A stretch of DNA of 64,000 nucleotides from Lysobacterales bacterium (GTDB lineage: Bacteria > Pseudomonadota > Gammaproteobacteria > Xanthomonadales > UBA2363), in contig JAHCAT010000001.1 in the NCBI GenBank assembly GCA_019634735.1, forward strand, positions 1 to 64,000, in the 5' to 3' direction. Numbering within the stretch: position 1 is the first letter of the stretch; the number at the start of each line of letters is the position of its first letter. Shown piece by piece: positions 24,556-35,181 of the stretch. The notes below the pieces were generated by a model. It was not told the DNA's origin. It saw only the letters and a list, made by a program, of their open reading frames with translations, and made no database searches. Both the position numbers and the translations under genes were made by a program.

Positions 24556-24744
24556 GGGCGGCAAGCCTGTGCAGGGGAAGGAGGCGGCAAGGCCCGCCGG
24601 GGCAGGGCGTGCCACAGGATTGCTACGCAGGAAGCGGGCGCCGACAGACAGCAAGCCTCCCGGGCGCCCTCCGGGACCCGCCGAAGCCCGGGCCAGGCCG
24701 TGCCGGCCACTGGCCGGACCGGGCCCGGGGCGGCATCATCGGGG

Positions 24745-24774
24745 CACCGCACCGCACCGCACCGCACCGCACCG
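24745..24774. repeat. Pentanucleotide tandem repeat (ACCGC)
   Basis: Nearly six perfect copies of ACCGC lie just upstream of the small membrane-protein gene at 24791. Length variation by slippage could alter spacing in its 5' region. Confidence 0.8.
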
Positions 24775-24790
24775 TCCCGGGAGGACTGCC

Positions 24791-24961
24791 ATGACCCGCA
24801 ACCTCATCCCCGCCCTGATCCTGATCGCCGTCGGCGTCCTGTTCCTGGCCAACAACCTGGGCTGGACCAATGTCGGCCTGGGCCGCCTGGTCGCCACCTG
24901 GTGGCCGCTGGTCCTGATCGCCGTCGGCGTCGGCCTGCTGGTCAAGGGCAGGCGCGCCTGA
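24791..24961 (+). CDS. Small two-helix membrane protein (LiaI/LiaF-like, DUF5668 type)
   Basis: 56-residue protein made almost entirely of two membrane helices (about residues 5-22, PALILIAVGVLFLANNL, and 36-51, WWPLVLIAVGVGLLVKG). The pattern of Leu/Ile/Gly-rich helix, NNLGW, then WWPLVLIAVG is characteristic of the LiaF transmembrane region/DUF5668 family, often linked to envelope-stress proteins. A GGAGG-like AGGAC is placed 7 bases before the ATG. A pentanucleotide array lies 17 bases upstream. It is convergent with the following gene. Confidence 0.8.
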   Translation: MTRNLIPALILIAVGVLFLANNLGWTNVGLGRLVATWWPLVLIAVGVGLLVKGRRA

Positions 24962-24967
24962 GCCGCA

Positions 24968-24981
24968 CCCCGAATGCGGGG
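24968..24981. terminator. Small hairpin between convergent genes
   Basis: CCCCG (24968-24972) pairs with CGGGG (24977-24981) around AATG, in the 44-bp gap between converging stop codons. The stem is short and there is no T tract. Confidence 0.3.
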
Positions 24982-25005
24982 ATCGTTGCGGCCCCGGCTT
25001 GAGCC

Positions 25006-26226
25006 TCAGGACTCGAAGCCGTCGGCGAACACGGCGTCGACCGGCGCCTGGTCGATGCGGGCCGCGTAGATGCCGCCGGAAACGTACACCTGGTTCGCAC
25101 TGCCCAGCGCCATGCCGGTGGTGGTGCCGCCCGGCAGCAGGACCGACCAGGCGGTGCTGCCGTCGGCAGCAACCTTGGCCACGCCCATGGCAACCAGGGT
25201 CGAGCCGCTGAGATAGGCGCTGCCCTCGGCGTCGACGAGCATCGCCGAGTGCAGCAGCAGCCCGACGCCGCTGGCATCGGGATTGGTCCAGAGCAGGTCG
25301 CCTGCCGCGCTGAACCGGGCGAACGTGGCACCGCCCGCGTTGGCGCTGGGGAAGCCGCCGAGTACCGGCGAGCCATCCGGCGCGACCTCGACCCGGAACG
25401 CGCTCATCGGGTGGCTGCGCTCCCACAGGATCTCGCCGACGGGCGACAGCTTGCGCAGGCGGGTGCCCGGGCCGGCGGGTTCGGCGAACACCACGTAGCT
25501 GTTGCCCTGGGCATCGCCGGCGATGTCGCCCGCGGTCAGGCTGGGAATGCCGACCAGGGACCAGACGGTCTGGCCCTGCGCGTCGATGCGCGCGAAACCC
25601 TGGACCGCGCCGATCAGGCCGCGGCCGGCGATGACGAACTGGCCATCGGGCGTCCGCTTGATCATGGTCGGCTGGCCGATGCCGGCCTGGTCGCACCAGA
25701 TCCAGCCCGGGCTGCCGTCGGCATCGAACCGGCGCACCGTGGCCATCAGGCGGGCCGGGCAGACCCCAAGGCCGAGGACATGGGCGCGGTCTTCGGGGTC
25801 GACCACCAGGCGGCGCGTCGACGAGCCGTCGAAGTCGCTGCCATAGACGCGTCGCCACAGCAGTGCGCCGTTGGGGGCGAACTTCATCAGCACGCTGGCG
25901 GCGTTGGCCGGGTTGGCGAAGCCGGAGCGCACGGTGCCCGACACCAGCACGTTGCCGCCACTGTCGGCGGCGACGAAGGTGGCGACCTCGTGGCGGCTGC
26001 TGTCGAGGTTGTCGAAGCGCGCCTCCCAGATCACCGTGCCGGCGGCATCGCGCCGGGCGACATGGATGTCGCCGGCGGGGTTGTAGTCCCAGCGCGCAGT
26101 GAACACGTTGTCGTCGGCGTCGCGGGCCACGGCGACCCCACCAGGCTCGTTGATCCAGGCGGTGGTCTGTGCGGGCACGGCGTCGGCGGCCAGGGCAAGG
26201 GCCAGGGTGGCGAGAACGGTCCTCAT
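25006..26226 (-). CDS. Secreted beta-propeller-like protein with C-terminal F-x-x-G-F-E tag
   Basis: 406-residue exported protein. A signal peptide (about residues 1-19, LATLALALAADAVPA) is followed by repeated blades of the type G-x-x-x-W-x-R/S (ILWERS, LLWRRVYG, TVIWEARFD, LLWTNPD, TVWSLVG), each preceded by D-x-x-G-N/S. This spacing of aspartate-glycine turns and Trp resembles PQQ-like or SBBP-type beta-propellers. Cys at about 177 and 193 may pair. The C terminus VDAVFADGFES carries the motif shared by several other secreted proteins here. A GAGGAC Shine-Dalgarno precedes the chosen ATG. No catalytic residues recognised. Confidence 0.82.
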   Translation of the reverse strand: MRTVLATLALALAADAVPAQTTAWINEPGGVAVARDADDNVFTARWDYNPAGDIHVARRDAAGTVIWEARFDNLDSSRHEVATFVAADSGGNVLVSGTVRSGFANPANAASVLMKFAPNGALLWRRVYGSDFDGSSTRRLVVDPEDRAHVLGLGVCPARLMATVRRFDADGSPGWIWCDQAGIGQPTMIKRTPDGQFVIAGRGLIGAVQGFARIDAQGQTVWSLVGIPSLTAGDIAGDAQGNSYVVFAEPAGPGTRLRKLSPVGEILWERSHPMSAFRVEVAPDGSPVLGGFPSANAGGATFARFSAAGDLLWTNPDASGVGLLLHSAMLVDAEGSAYLSGSTLVAMGVAKVAADGSTAWSVLLPGGTTTGMALGSANQVYVSGGIYAARIDQAPVDAVFADGFES

Positions 26227-26239
26227 GGCCGGTTCGTCC

Positions 26240-26428
26240 TCAGCGCTTCGGGCAGGTGCTGATGCCCAGCAGCGCATAGGCCGGACAGACCCCGGTCAGT
26301 CCGGTCAGCAGCGGCACGATGCCCAGCAGCCCCCAGGGCGTCCGGGGGCCCAGCACGGTCAGGCTGAGCACGGCCAGGCCGACCAGGATGCGCAGCGTGC
26401 GGTCGACGGTTCCGGCATTGGCTTTCAT
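26240..26428 (-). CDS. DUF2892 family small membrane protein
   Basis: 62-residue protein with two membrane helices: LRILVGLAVLSLTVLG (about 12-27) and WGLLGIVPLLTGLTGVCPAYALLG (about 32-55). N-terminal D-R-x-x-R and the C-terminal GxCPxYxLLGIxTC pattern identify the DUF2892/YgaP-like membrane family; the two Cys (48 and 59) are typical. The gene lies 92 bases downstream of a Crp/Fnr regulator gene on the same strand, with a 20-bp inverted repeat between. It is probably controlled by that regulator. Confidence 0.88.
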   Translation of the reverse strand: MKANAGTVDRTLRILVGLAVLSLTVLGPRTPWGLLGIVPLLTGLTGVCPAYALLGISTCPKR

Positions 26429-26483
26429 GGGTGGGTGCTCCGGTGGCGGGGTGTTTCCATCCTGCGCCGGTCCGGCTGCCGTG

Positions 26484-26503
26484 TCGGTGACCCAGGTTAC
26501 CGA
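26484..26503. promoter_or_regulatory. Candidate operator for the Crp/Fnr-type regulator
   Basis: TCGGTGACCCAGGTTACCGA is a 20-bp inverted repeat with one mismatched pair. It lies 56 bases upstream of the DUF2892 gene and just after the regulator's stop codon. Its size and two-fold symmetry fit a Crp/Fnr-family dimer site, but the half-site GGTRACC is not the classical FNR half-site TTGAT. Confidence 0.55.
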
Positions 26504-26520
26504 GCACCCGGTACGTCGGC

Positions 26521-27204
26521 TCACCCCTCCCCGGGACCCTCCGGACCCACCTGCGCGAACCTCGCCAGGGGGTCCGGCGCCAGCACCCGGATGCGCTCGC
26601 GCGCCAGGTCCACCCAGCCGTCCTCGGAGAAATGGTGCAGCAGCCGGGTGACGATCTCCCGCACGCTGCCCAGGTCGTCGGCCAGCGCCTGGTGGGTGAC
26701 GTGCAGCACCGGGGCGCGCGCCACCAGCAAGCGCGCAAGGCGCTGGTCGACGCGCTTGAAGGCGACCTCCTCGATCAGCGCGACCAGCCCGGAGAAGCGT
26801 TCGGCGAACAGTGCGAACACGAACTGCCGGAACGGCGGATGGCTGGCCAGGAGCGCCTCGAACAGGGCGCGCGGCAGCACGCGCAGCACCAGGTCCGTGC
26901 GCGCCACGCCGCGCGCGTTGTACGGCCGCTCGCCCAGCAGGCAGCCCTGGGTCAGCACGCAGGAGCCACCGGCGAGCACGCTGTACAGGTACAGGCTCCG
27001 GCCACCGGCGGAGGTCTTGAGCACGCGCACCTCGCCGGCCATGACCAGCGGGAAGCCCGTGCAGGCGGACCCCTCGTCGAACAGCGTGCTGCCGGCCGCA
27101 AGATTCAGCGTGCGAAGCGCGGAGTGCGCCAGCGAGAGATGGCCGGGCAGCCCCCTCAGGCAGGGATACAGCGTCAGCAGGTGTTCGGACTGCACAGCGA
27201 CCAT
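26521..27204 (-). CDS. Crp/Fnr family transcriptional regulator
   Basis: 227-residue regulator. The N-terminal cyclic-nucleotide-binding-like beta-barrel (about residues 20-120) contains LFDEGSACTGFPLVMAGEV and RSLYLYSVLAGGSCVLTQ. A long dimerisation helix follows. The C-terminal winged helix (about 150-215) includes THQALADDLGSVREIVTRLLHHF, the typical recognition-helix region of this family. Cys at about 15, 48, 91 and 97 could hold a redox or Fe-S sensor, but the order does not match classical FNR. A GGGGAGG Shine-Dalgarno lies six bases before the ATG. It is followed by the DUF2892 gene, a common pairing. Confidence 0.88.
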   Translation of the reverse strand: MVAVQSEHLLTLYPCLRGLPGHLSLAHSALRTLNLAAGSTLFDEGSACTGFPLVMAGEVRVLKTSAGGRSLYLYSVLAGGSCVLTQGCLLGERPYNARGVARTDLVLRVLPRALFEALLASHPPFRQFVFALFAERFSGLVALIEEVAFKRVDQRLARLLVARAPVLHVTHQALADDLGSVREIVTRLLHHFSEDGWVDLARERIRVLAPDPLARFAQVGPEGPGEG

Positions 27205-27246
27205 GCCCGCCTCCCCTCGCCGCGATCGCCCGATCTAAGCACAAAC

Positions 27247-27363
27247 ATGGGGCATCTGGAGCCAGCGGGCCCGCGCCGGGCGGTCCTGCGTGTGACCTTC
27301 TGGGGCGCCCTGGCGATGGCGCTCACCGCCGGGGTGGGCGCGCTGTTCGGGGTGGCGGCCTGA
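27247..27363 (+). pseudogene. Possible C-terminal remnant of a VIT1/CCC1-family protein
   Basis: A 38-codon open frame encodes RRAVLRVTFWGALAMALTAG, then VGALFGVAA. This hydrophobic end resembles, from memory, the last helix of VIT1/CCC1-type iron/manganese transporters, whose C termini read VTFWGALAMxxTAxxGxLFG. There is no room for the rest of the gene: the Crp/Fnr gene begins 42 bases away on the other strand. No Shine-Dalgarno precedes the ATG. It may be a deletion remnant or a single-helix microprotein. Confidence 0.4.
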
Positions 27364-27439
27364 AGGCGTCGGCATCGAACCGCCAGCGGCAACGTTCGCG
27401 GGAGCACCAAAGGCCCGCCCCCGGTAGCCGCCCGGCTCC

Positions 27440-28798
27440 CTACTTGCCGATGCAGAAGCTCGAGAAGATCGCCCCCAGCAGGTCGTCGGGGGTGTGCGAG
27501 CCGGTGATCTCGCCCAGCGCCAGGTGGGCCAGGCGCAGGGCCTCGGCGCACAGCTCGAAGGCCTGTTCGTCGGTCAGGTGGCGGTAGGCGTCGTCGAGGC
27601 GGGTGGCGGTGCGCTGCAGGGCCTCGACATGGCGGGCGCGGGCGCTGAAGGCGCCTTCGCCGGCGCCGGTGGCGCCGGCCAGGCGGGCCAGGTGGTCGAC
27701 CAAGGCGTCGATGCCCTCGCCGGTCTGCGCCGAGACCGCCAGCACGGTGCCGCCGCCGCCGGCGGCGCGCGCCAGCGCCGCGGCGCGGGTGTCGGCGGCC
27801 AGCAGGTCGATCTTGTTCAGCACCGCGGTCAGGCCGGCGCCGTCCGGCAGGGCGGCGACCGGGCCGGGGTCGGCCTCGGGATCGGCGGCGTCGCGCACGT
27901 GCAGGACGTGGTCGGCGCGGGCCAGCTCGGCACGGGCGCGGCGCACGCCCTCGGCCTCGATGGCGTCGCCGGCCTCGCGCAGGCCGGCGGTGTCGACCAG
28001 GGTCAGGCCGACCTCGCCCAGGCGGATCTCCTCGCGCAGCACGTCGCGGGTGGTGCCCGGCACCGGGGTGACGATGGCGCGCTCGCTGCCGGCCAGGCGG
28101 TTCAGCAGAGACGACTTGCCGGCGTTCGGGCGGCCGGCCAGCACCACCACCTGGCCGTCGCGCAGGCGCTGGCCGTGGCGGGCGGCCGCCAGCAGGGCCG
28201 CCAGGCGCCGGCGCGCGGCGTCCAGCCGGCCGGCCAGGGCGCCGCCGGCGAGCAGTTCCAGTTCCTCCTCGGGGAAGTCGATGCCGGCCTCGACCTCGAC
28301 GCGCAGGGCGACCAGGGCGTCGAGCAGTTCGTGCACCTGGCGGGAAAACACGCCGTCCAGCGAGCGGCGCGCGGCGCGCGCGGCGGCCAGGCTGCCGGCG
28401 GCGACCAGGTCGGCGACCGCCTCGGCCTGGGCCAGGTCCAGGCGGCCGGCCAGGAACGCCCGTTCGCTGAACTCGCCGGGCCGGGCCGGACGGGCGCCCA
28501 GGGCGTACAGGCGGTCGAGCAGGGCCTGCAGCAGCACCGGGTTGCCGTGGCCGTGCAGTTCCACGACATCCTCGCCGGTGAACGAGGCCGGGCCGGGGAA
28601 GGCGATCGCCAGGCCGTCGTCCAGGACCTGACCGTCGCCATCCCGGAAACGCACGAACTGCGCCCGGCGGGGCACCAGGACCCGGCCGGTCAGGCGCCGG
28701 CCCAGGTCCAGGGCGTCCGGTCCGGACACCCGGACCACGCCGATGCCGGCCCGCCCGGCACCGCTGGCAAGGGCGGCAATGGTGTCCCGTTCACACAT
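27440..28798 (-). CDS. mnmE: tRNA uridine-5-carboxymethylaminomethyl(34) synthesis GTPase MnmE
   Basis: With MnmG it modifies wobble uridine U34 of several tRNAs. It has 452 residues. The N-terminal tetrahydrofolate-binding domain begins DTIAALASGAGRAGIGVVRV. The inserted G domain carries GRPNAGKSSLLN (P-loop), PGTTRD (switch I), DTAGLRE (switch II) and NKID. The C terminus ends FCIGK, the catalytic Cys motif of MnmE. In related genomes mnmE follows yidC directly; here 18.6 kb with many genes intervene. It is divergent from the RND adaptor gene. Confidence 0.97.
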   Translation of the reverse strand: MCERDTIAALASGAGRAGIGVVRVSGPDALDLGRRLTGRVLVPRRAQFVRFRDGDGQVLDDGLAIAFPGPASFTGEDVVELHGHGNPVLLQALLDRLYALGARPARPGEFSERAFLAGRLDLAQAEAVADLVAAGSLAAARAARRSLDGVFSRQVHELLDALVALRVEVEAGIDFPEEELELLAGGALAGRLDAARRRLAALLAAARHGQRLRDGQVVVLAGRPNAGKSSLLNRLAGSERAIVTPVPGTTRDVLREEIRLGEVGLTLVDTAGLREAGDAIEAEGVRRARAELARADHVLHVRDAADPEADPGPVAALPDGAGLTAVLNKIDLLAADTRAAALARAAGGGGTVLAVSAQTGEGIDALVDHLARLAGATGAGEGAFSARARHVEALQRTATRLDDAYRHLTDEQAFELCAEALRLAHLALGEITGSHTPDDLLGAIFSSFCIGK

Positions 28799-28956
28799 GG
28801 TCTGGAAGGATAACGGCCCCCGGGCACCTGGCCGACCCGGGCCACCGGCTGCCGGACCATGACTTCCGGCTGCCGCACGAGGTGACTTCCGGCCCTGTCC
28901 GCGGCTGTCCGCAACCGGACAATTGCAGCCGTACCTTTGCCCCCCGGGAGAACCCC

Positions 28957-30242
28957 ATGTCCAAGCGCGCTCGCTGGCTGCTGCCGGTCGCCATCATCGG
29001 CGTCGCCGTGTTCGTCGCCGCCGGCCTGATCAAGAGCCGGCCCGAGCCCCCCAAGAAGGACACGCCGCCGACGCAGCCGCTGGTCGAGGTCGAGCCGGCA
29101 CGGCCGTTCGCCGGCGAGTTCATCCTGACCGCGCAGGGCACGGTGGCGCCGCACACCGGCACCACCCTGGTGTCCGAGGTGAACGGCGCGGTGGTCGAGG
29201 TCTCCGATTCCTTCCAGGTCGGCAACTTCTTCCGGCGCGGCGAGGTGCTGCTGCGGATCGACGCCAAGGACTACCAGGCGGCCCTGCGCCGCGCCGAGGC
29301 CCAGGTCGCCAACCGCCAGGCCCTGCTGGCCCAGGAACAGGCCCGTGCCGACCAGGCGCGCCGCGACTGGGAAAACCTGCGTCGCCCGGGCATGCCCAGC
29401 GACCTGGTGCTGCGCGTGCCCTACGTCGCCGAGGCGCAGGCCAACCTGCGTTCCGCCGAGGCCGACCTGCAGCAGGCGCGCATCAATCTCGAGCGCACCG
29501 TGATCCGGGCCCCCTACGACGGCCTGCTGCGCGAGAAGCGCGTCGACCTCGGCCAGTACCTGGGTACCGGCACCGCGGTTGCGGTCGTCAATGCCATCGA
29601 CCGCGCCGAGGTGCGCGTGCCGCTGACCAGCCTCGATGCCGCCTTCCTGCCCCTGCCCGGCCCCGGCGACGAGCCGCACCCGGTGACCCTGCGTGCCAGC
29701 GTCGGCGGCGAACAGCAGCGCTGGCCGGCCCGCCTGGTGCGCTCGGAGAACGTCATCGACGAGCGCTCGCGGGTGCTGTACGCGGTGGTCTCGGTCGACG
29801 ATCCGTATGGCGTGCTGGGCCGTCGCAACGGCCCGCCGCTGCCGTTCGGCACCTTCGTCGAAGTCGACCTGCCGGCCACCATCGGCCACCAGGTGGTCGG
29901 CGTGCCGCGCCATGCCGTGCGCGGCAGCAACCAGCTGATGACCGTCGACGCCGACGGCCGCCTGCGCCTGCGCGAGGTGGTGATCGTCCGCGCCGACACC
30001 AGCCACGCCTTCATCGACGGCGGACTGGAGCCGGGCGAGCGGGTCGTGGTGTCGACCCTGGATGCGCCGGTCGACGGCATGGCAGTGCGCACCCGCGACC
30101 CTGGCCTCGGCCTGGACACCGCGGTCGCCCAGGTGCCGGCCAACCGCAACACGCTCGACGAGTTCGGTGTCGACGACGCCCTCGCCGCCGATGAAGAAGC
30201 CGACCTGCGCTCCGGCGACGGCGGCGAAAACGACGGGGAGTG

Positions 30243-30243
<1 letters not shown>
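28957..30243 (+). CDS. RND efflux periplasmic adaptor subunit
   Basis: 428-residue membrane-fusion protein linking an inner-membrane RND pump to an outer-membrane channel. An N-terminal anchor (about residues 7-24, LLPVAIIGVAVFVAAGLI) has no lipobox. A biotinyl-lipoyl-like half (GTTLVSEVNGAVVEVSDSFQ) comes next. A helical hairpin follows (about 105-170), then the second lipoyl half (VIRAPYDGLLREKRVDLGQY) and beta-barrel domains. The C terminus is acidic (about 400-428). GGGAGAA lies before the ATG. Its stop overlaps the pump's ATG (TGATG). No TolC-like gene is nearby, so the pump probably uses a channel encoded elsewhere. Confidence 0.92.
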
Positions 30244-33398
<3,155 letters not shown>

Positions 33399-33419
33399 CC
33401 CTCCCCCGGCACGGCCGGG

Positions 33420-33448
33420 CCCCGGCGGCATCCCTCCAGCCGCCGGGG
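33420..33448 (+). terminator. Hairpin after the RND operon
   Basis: CCCCGGCGGC (33420-33429) pairs perfectly with GCCGCCGGGG (33439-33448) around a 9-nt loop, 22 bases after the pump's stop codon. There is no T tract. Confidence 0.55.
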
Positions 33449-33611
33449 CTGGCCACCCGATGGCCGGGCCGGCCTGCGTCCCGGACCCGCTGCCCGTCGT
33501 TGGCCGGAACAACCGGCACCCCGGCTGGCGTCATCAGCGGCCCCTCACGATTCCTGCACGCCGTCTTGATGATGACGGGGGTCCACTGGCGGCCAGAGCA
33601 GGGAGAGGGCC

Positions 33612-34736
33612 ATGTTCCGCCCAGTCATCATCGCAACCCTGGCGCTGGCTCCACTGCTGTCGGCGCACGCAGACCCGCGCTTCGAGGTCGTCGACCTGAG
33701 CGCCCTGCTGCCGGCCAACGGCGGCAGCCAGCTCGTCGACCTGCGCGACAACGGGACCGCCAGCGGCATGCTGCTGGGCAGCGGCTCGCGCTGGAAGCCG
33801 GTGGTCTGGCGCGGGCACGTCGAGGGCGATGTCGAGGTGTTCGACGGCGGCTTCTACGACGAACACTTCCTGCGCGCCGGCAACGGCAATGGACTCATCG
33901 TCGGCCAGCTCCCGGGCAGCAGCATCGGCTGGGCGCGGGTCGGCAATGCGCTGCAATGCATTCCCACGCCCAACGGCTGCGGGGCGGCCGCCCTGTACCT
34001 GGCCAGCATCGGCAACGACGTCAACGAGTCGGGCGAGATCGTCGGTCAGCGCGCCCTGGCCTTGCCGGGCGGCGGCTTCCGCTTCGAGGCCTACCGCGCC
34101 CGTGTCGATGGCCAGGGCAACTTCCTGTTCCAGGGACTGGGGCTGTACGAGGAAACCTTCAACACCTCGGCCCAGGCGATCGACAACCTCGGCCGGATCG
34201 CCGGCTTCGCCACCCTGAACGCGGTCGGCGCCCAGCAGCAAGCCCTGCTCTGGACCGACGCGGGGATCCGCGTCCTCGGCCCGCCGGGCCGCAATCGGCG
34301 ACCGACAGCGATCAGCGACAGCGGTCGTGTGGTCGGTGTCGAGCGCGGACCGGGCAACGGCCCTGGCGGCTTCTTCGCGCTGCGCTGGCATGTCGACGAT
34401 CCGGCGCAACCGGGCGAGGTCCTGCCTGCTCTGTCGGGGGCGATCAGCACGCTCGCCAACGACGTCAACGACGCCGGCAGCGTGGTTGGCACCGCCCAGC
34501 TCGACGACTCGCCCCTGGGCAGCCGGGGCTGGCTGCTGGAGGGCGGTACCCTTCAGGACCTCAACGACCTGCTGCCTGCCGGCTCGCCCTGGCTGATCCT
34601 TGCCGCCAACGCGATCAACACGCCGGGCGACATCGCCGCGACCGCCCGCTTCGGGTCGACGCCAGGCACCCGGGCCGTGCTGCTGCGCCGCCTTCCCCAC
34701 GACGCCATCTTCGCCAGCAGCTTCGCGGGGCCCTGA
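33612..34736 (+). CDS. Secreted HAF-repeat-like protein
   Basis: 374-residue exported protein with a signal peptide (IIATLALAPLLSAHA, about residues 6-20). The mature part has repeated units with the pattern A-x-x-I/V-N-x-x-G-x-I/V-x-G (SIGNDVNESGEIVGQ, TSAQAIDNLGRIAGFA, RRPTAISDSGRVVGV, TLANDVNDAGSVVGT), which is the signature of HAF/extracellular-repeat beta-propellers. Two Cys (about 117, 123) may pair. It ends AIFASSFAGP, a degenerate form of the shared C-terminal tag. GGGAGAGG precedes the ATG. Function is unknown. Confidence 0.85.
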   Translation: MFRPVIIATLALAPLLSAHADPRFEVVDLSALLPANGGSQLVDLRDNGTASGMLLGSGSRWKPVVWRGHVEGDVEVFDGGFYDEHFLRAGNGNGLIVGQLPGSSIGWARVGNALQCIPTPNGCGAAALYLASIGNDVNESGEIVGQRALALPGGGFRFEAYRARVDGQGNFLFQGLGLYEETFNTSAQAIDNLGRIAGFATLNAVGAQQQALLWTDAGIRVLGPPGRNRRPTAISDSGRVVGVERGPGNGPGGFFALRWHVDDPAQPGEVLPALSGAISTLANDVNDAGSVVGTAQLDDSPLGSRGWLLEGGTLQDLNDLLPAGSPWLILAANAINTPGDIAATARFGSTPGTRAVLLRRLPHDAIFASSFAGP

Positions 34737-35181
34737 GCCGTCGCAGCCAGGAACCGGGGTACACGATCCCGACGCGTCGAAGGCCAGCGCGCTCGCCTGG
34801 TCGGGCGTTCGCGCAGTGGCGCAGCACAGGCGTCCACCCCGGGTCGACGGCCACATGGCCCACCGGCAGGGGACCACAGGCATTCCCGACAAACACCTGC
34901 GCATCCGGGCTGTGCCGGCGACAGCGATGTCCCGCACCTGAAAGGCGCTGTCCGTCACCGTCACGGCATCCAAGGCGGCACGGCGAGCCGAACGCTTGCG
35001 CAATGGCCCGCAGGCGGCCTTTGCCGGCATCGAGTTGGCCCCCTCCGCCGGAGACCGCGACAGGTCCGGGCGCTTGGCCGGCTGGTGCTGAGCGCGCAGC
35101 CGGGTCGCCGGTGTTCGCCTGTCCCCTCCACGGACGTTCCTACGTAGGGAGTGAGTACCTCATCACACCCAGGGGAAAATA
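34737..35181. other. 445-bp spacer before the subtilase gene, no gene recognised
   Basis: Six-frame reading gives only short, low-quality frames with no recognisable domain. The last 40 bases carry GTAGGGAGTGAGTACC and an AGGGGA Shine-Dalgarno for the subtilase gene. Codon-like composition is weak on both strands. Confidence 0.5.

Noticed and set aside
34737..35181. Possible relic transposase or small gene before the subtilase.
   Set aside because: No frame shows a catalytic motif, terminal repeats or target duplication.
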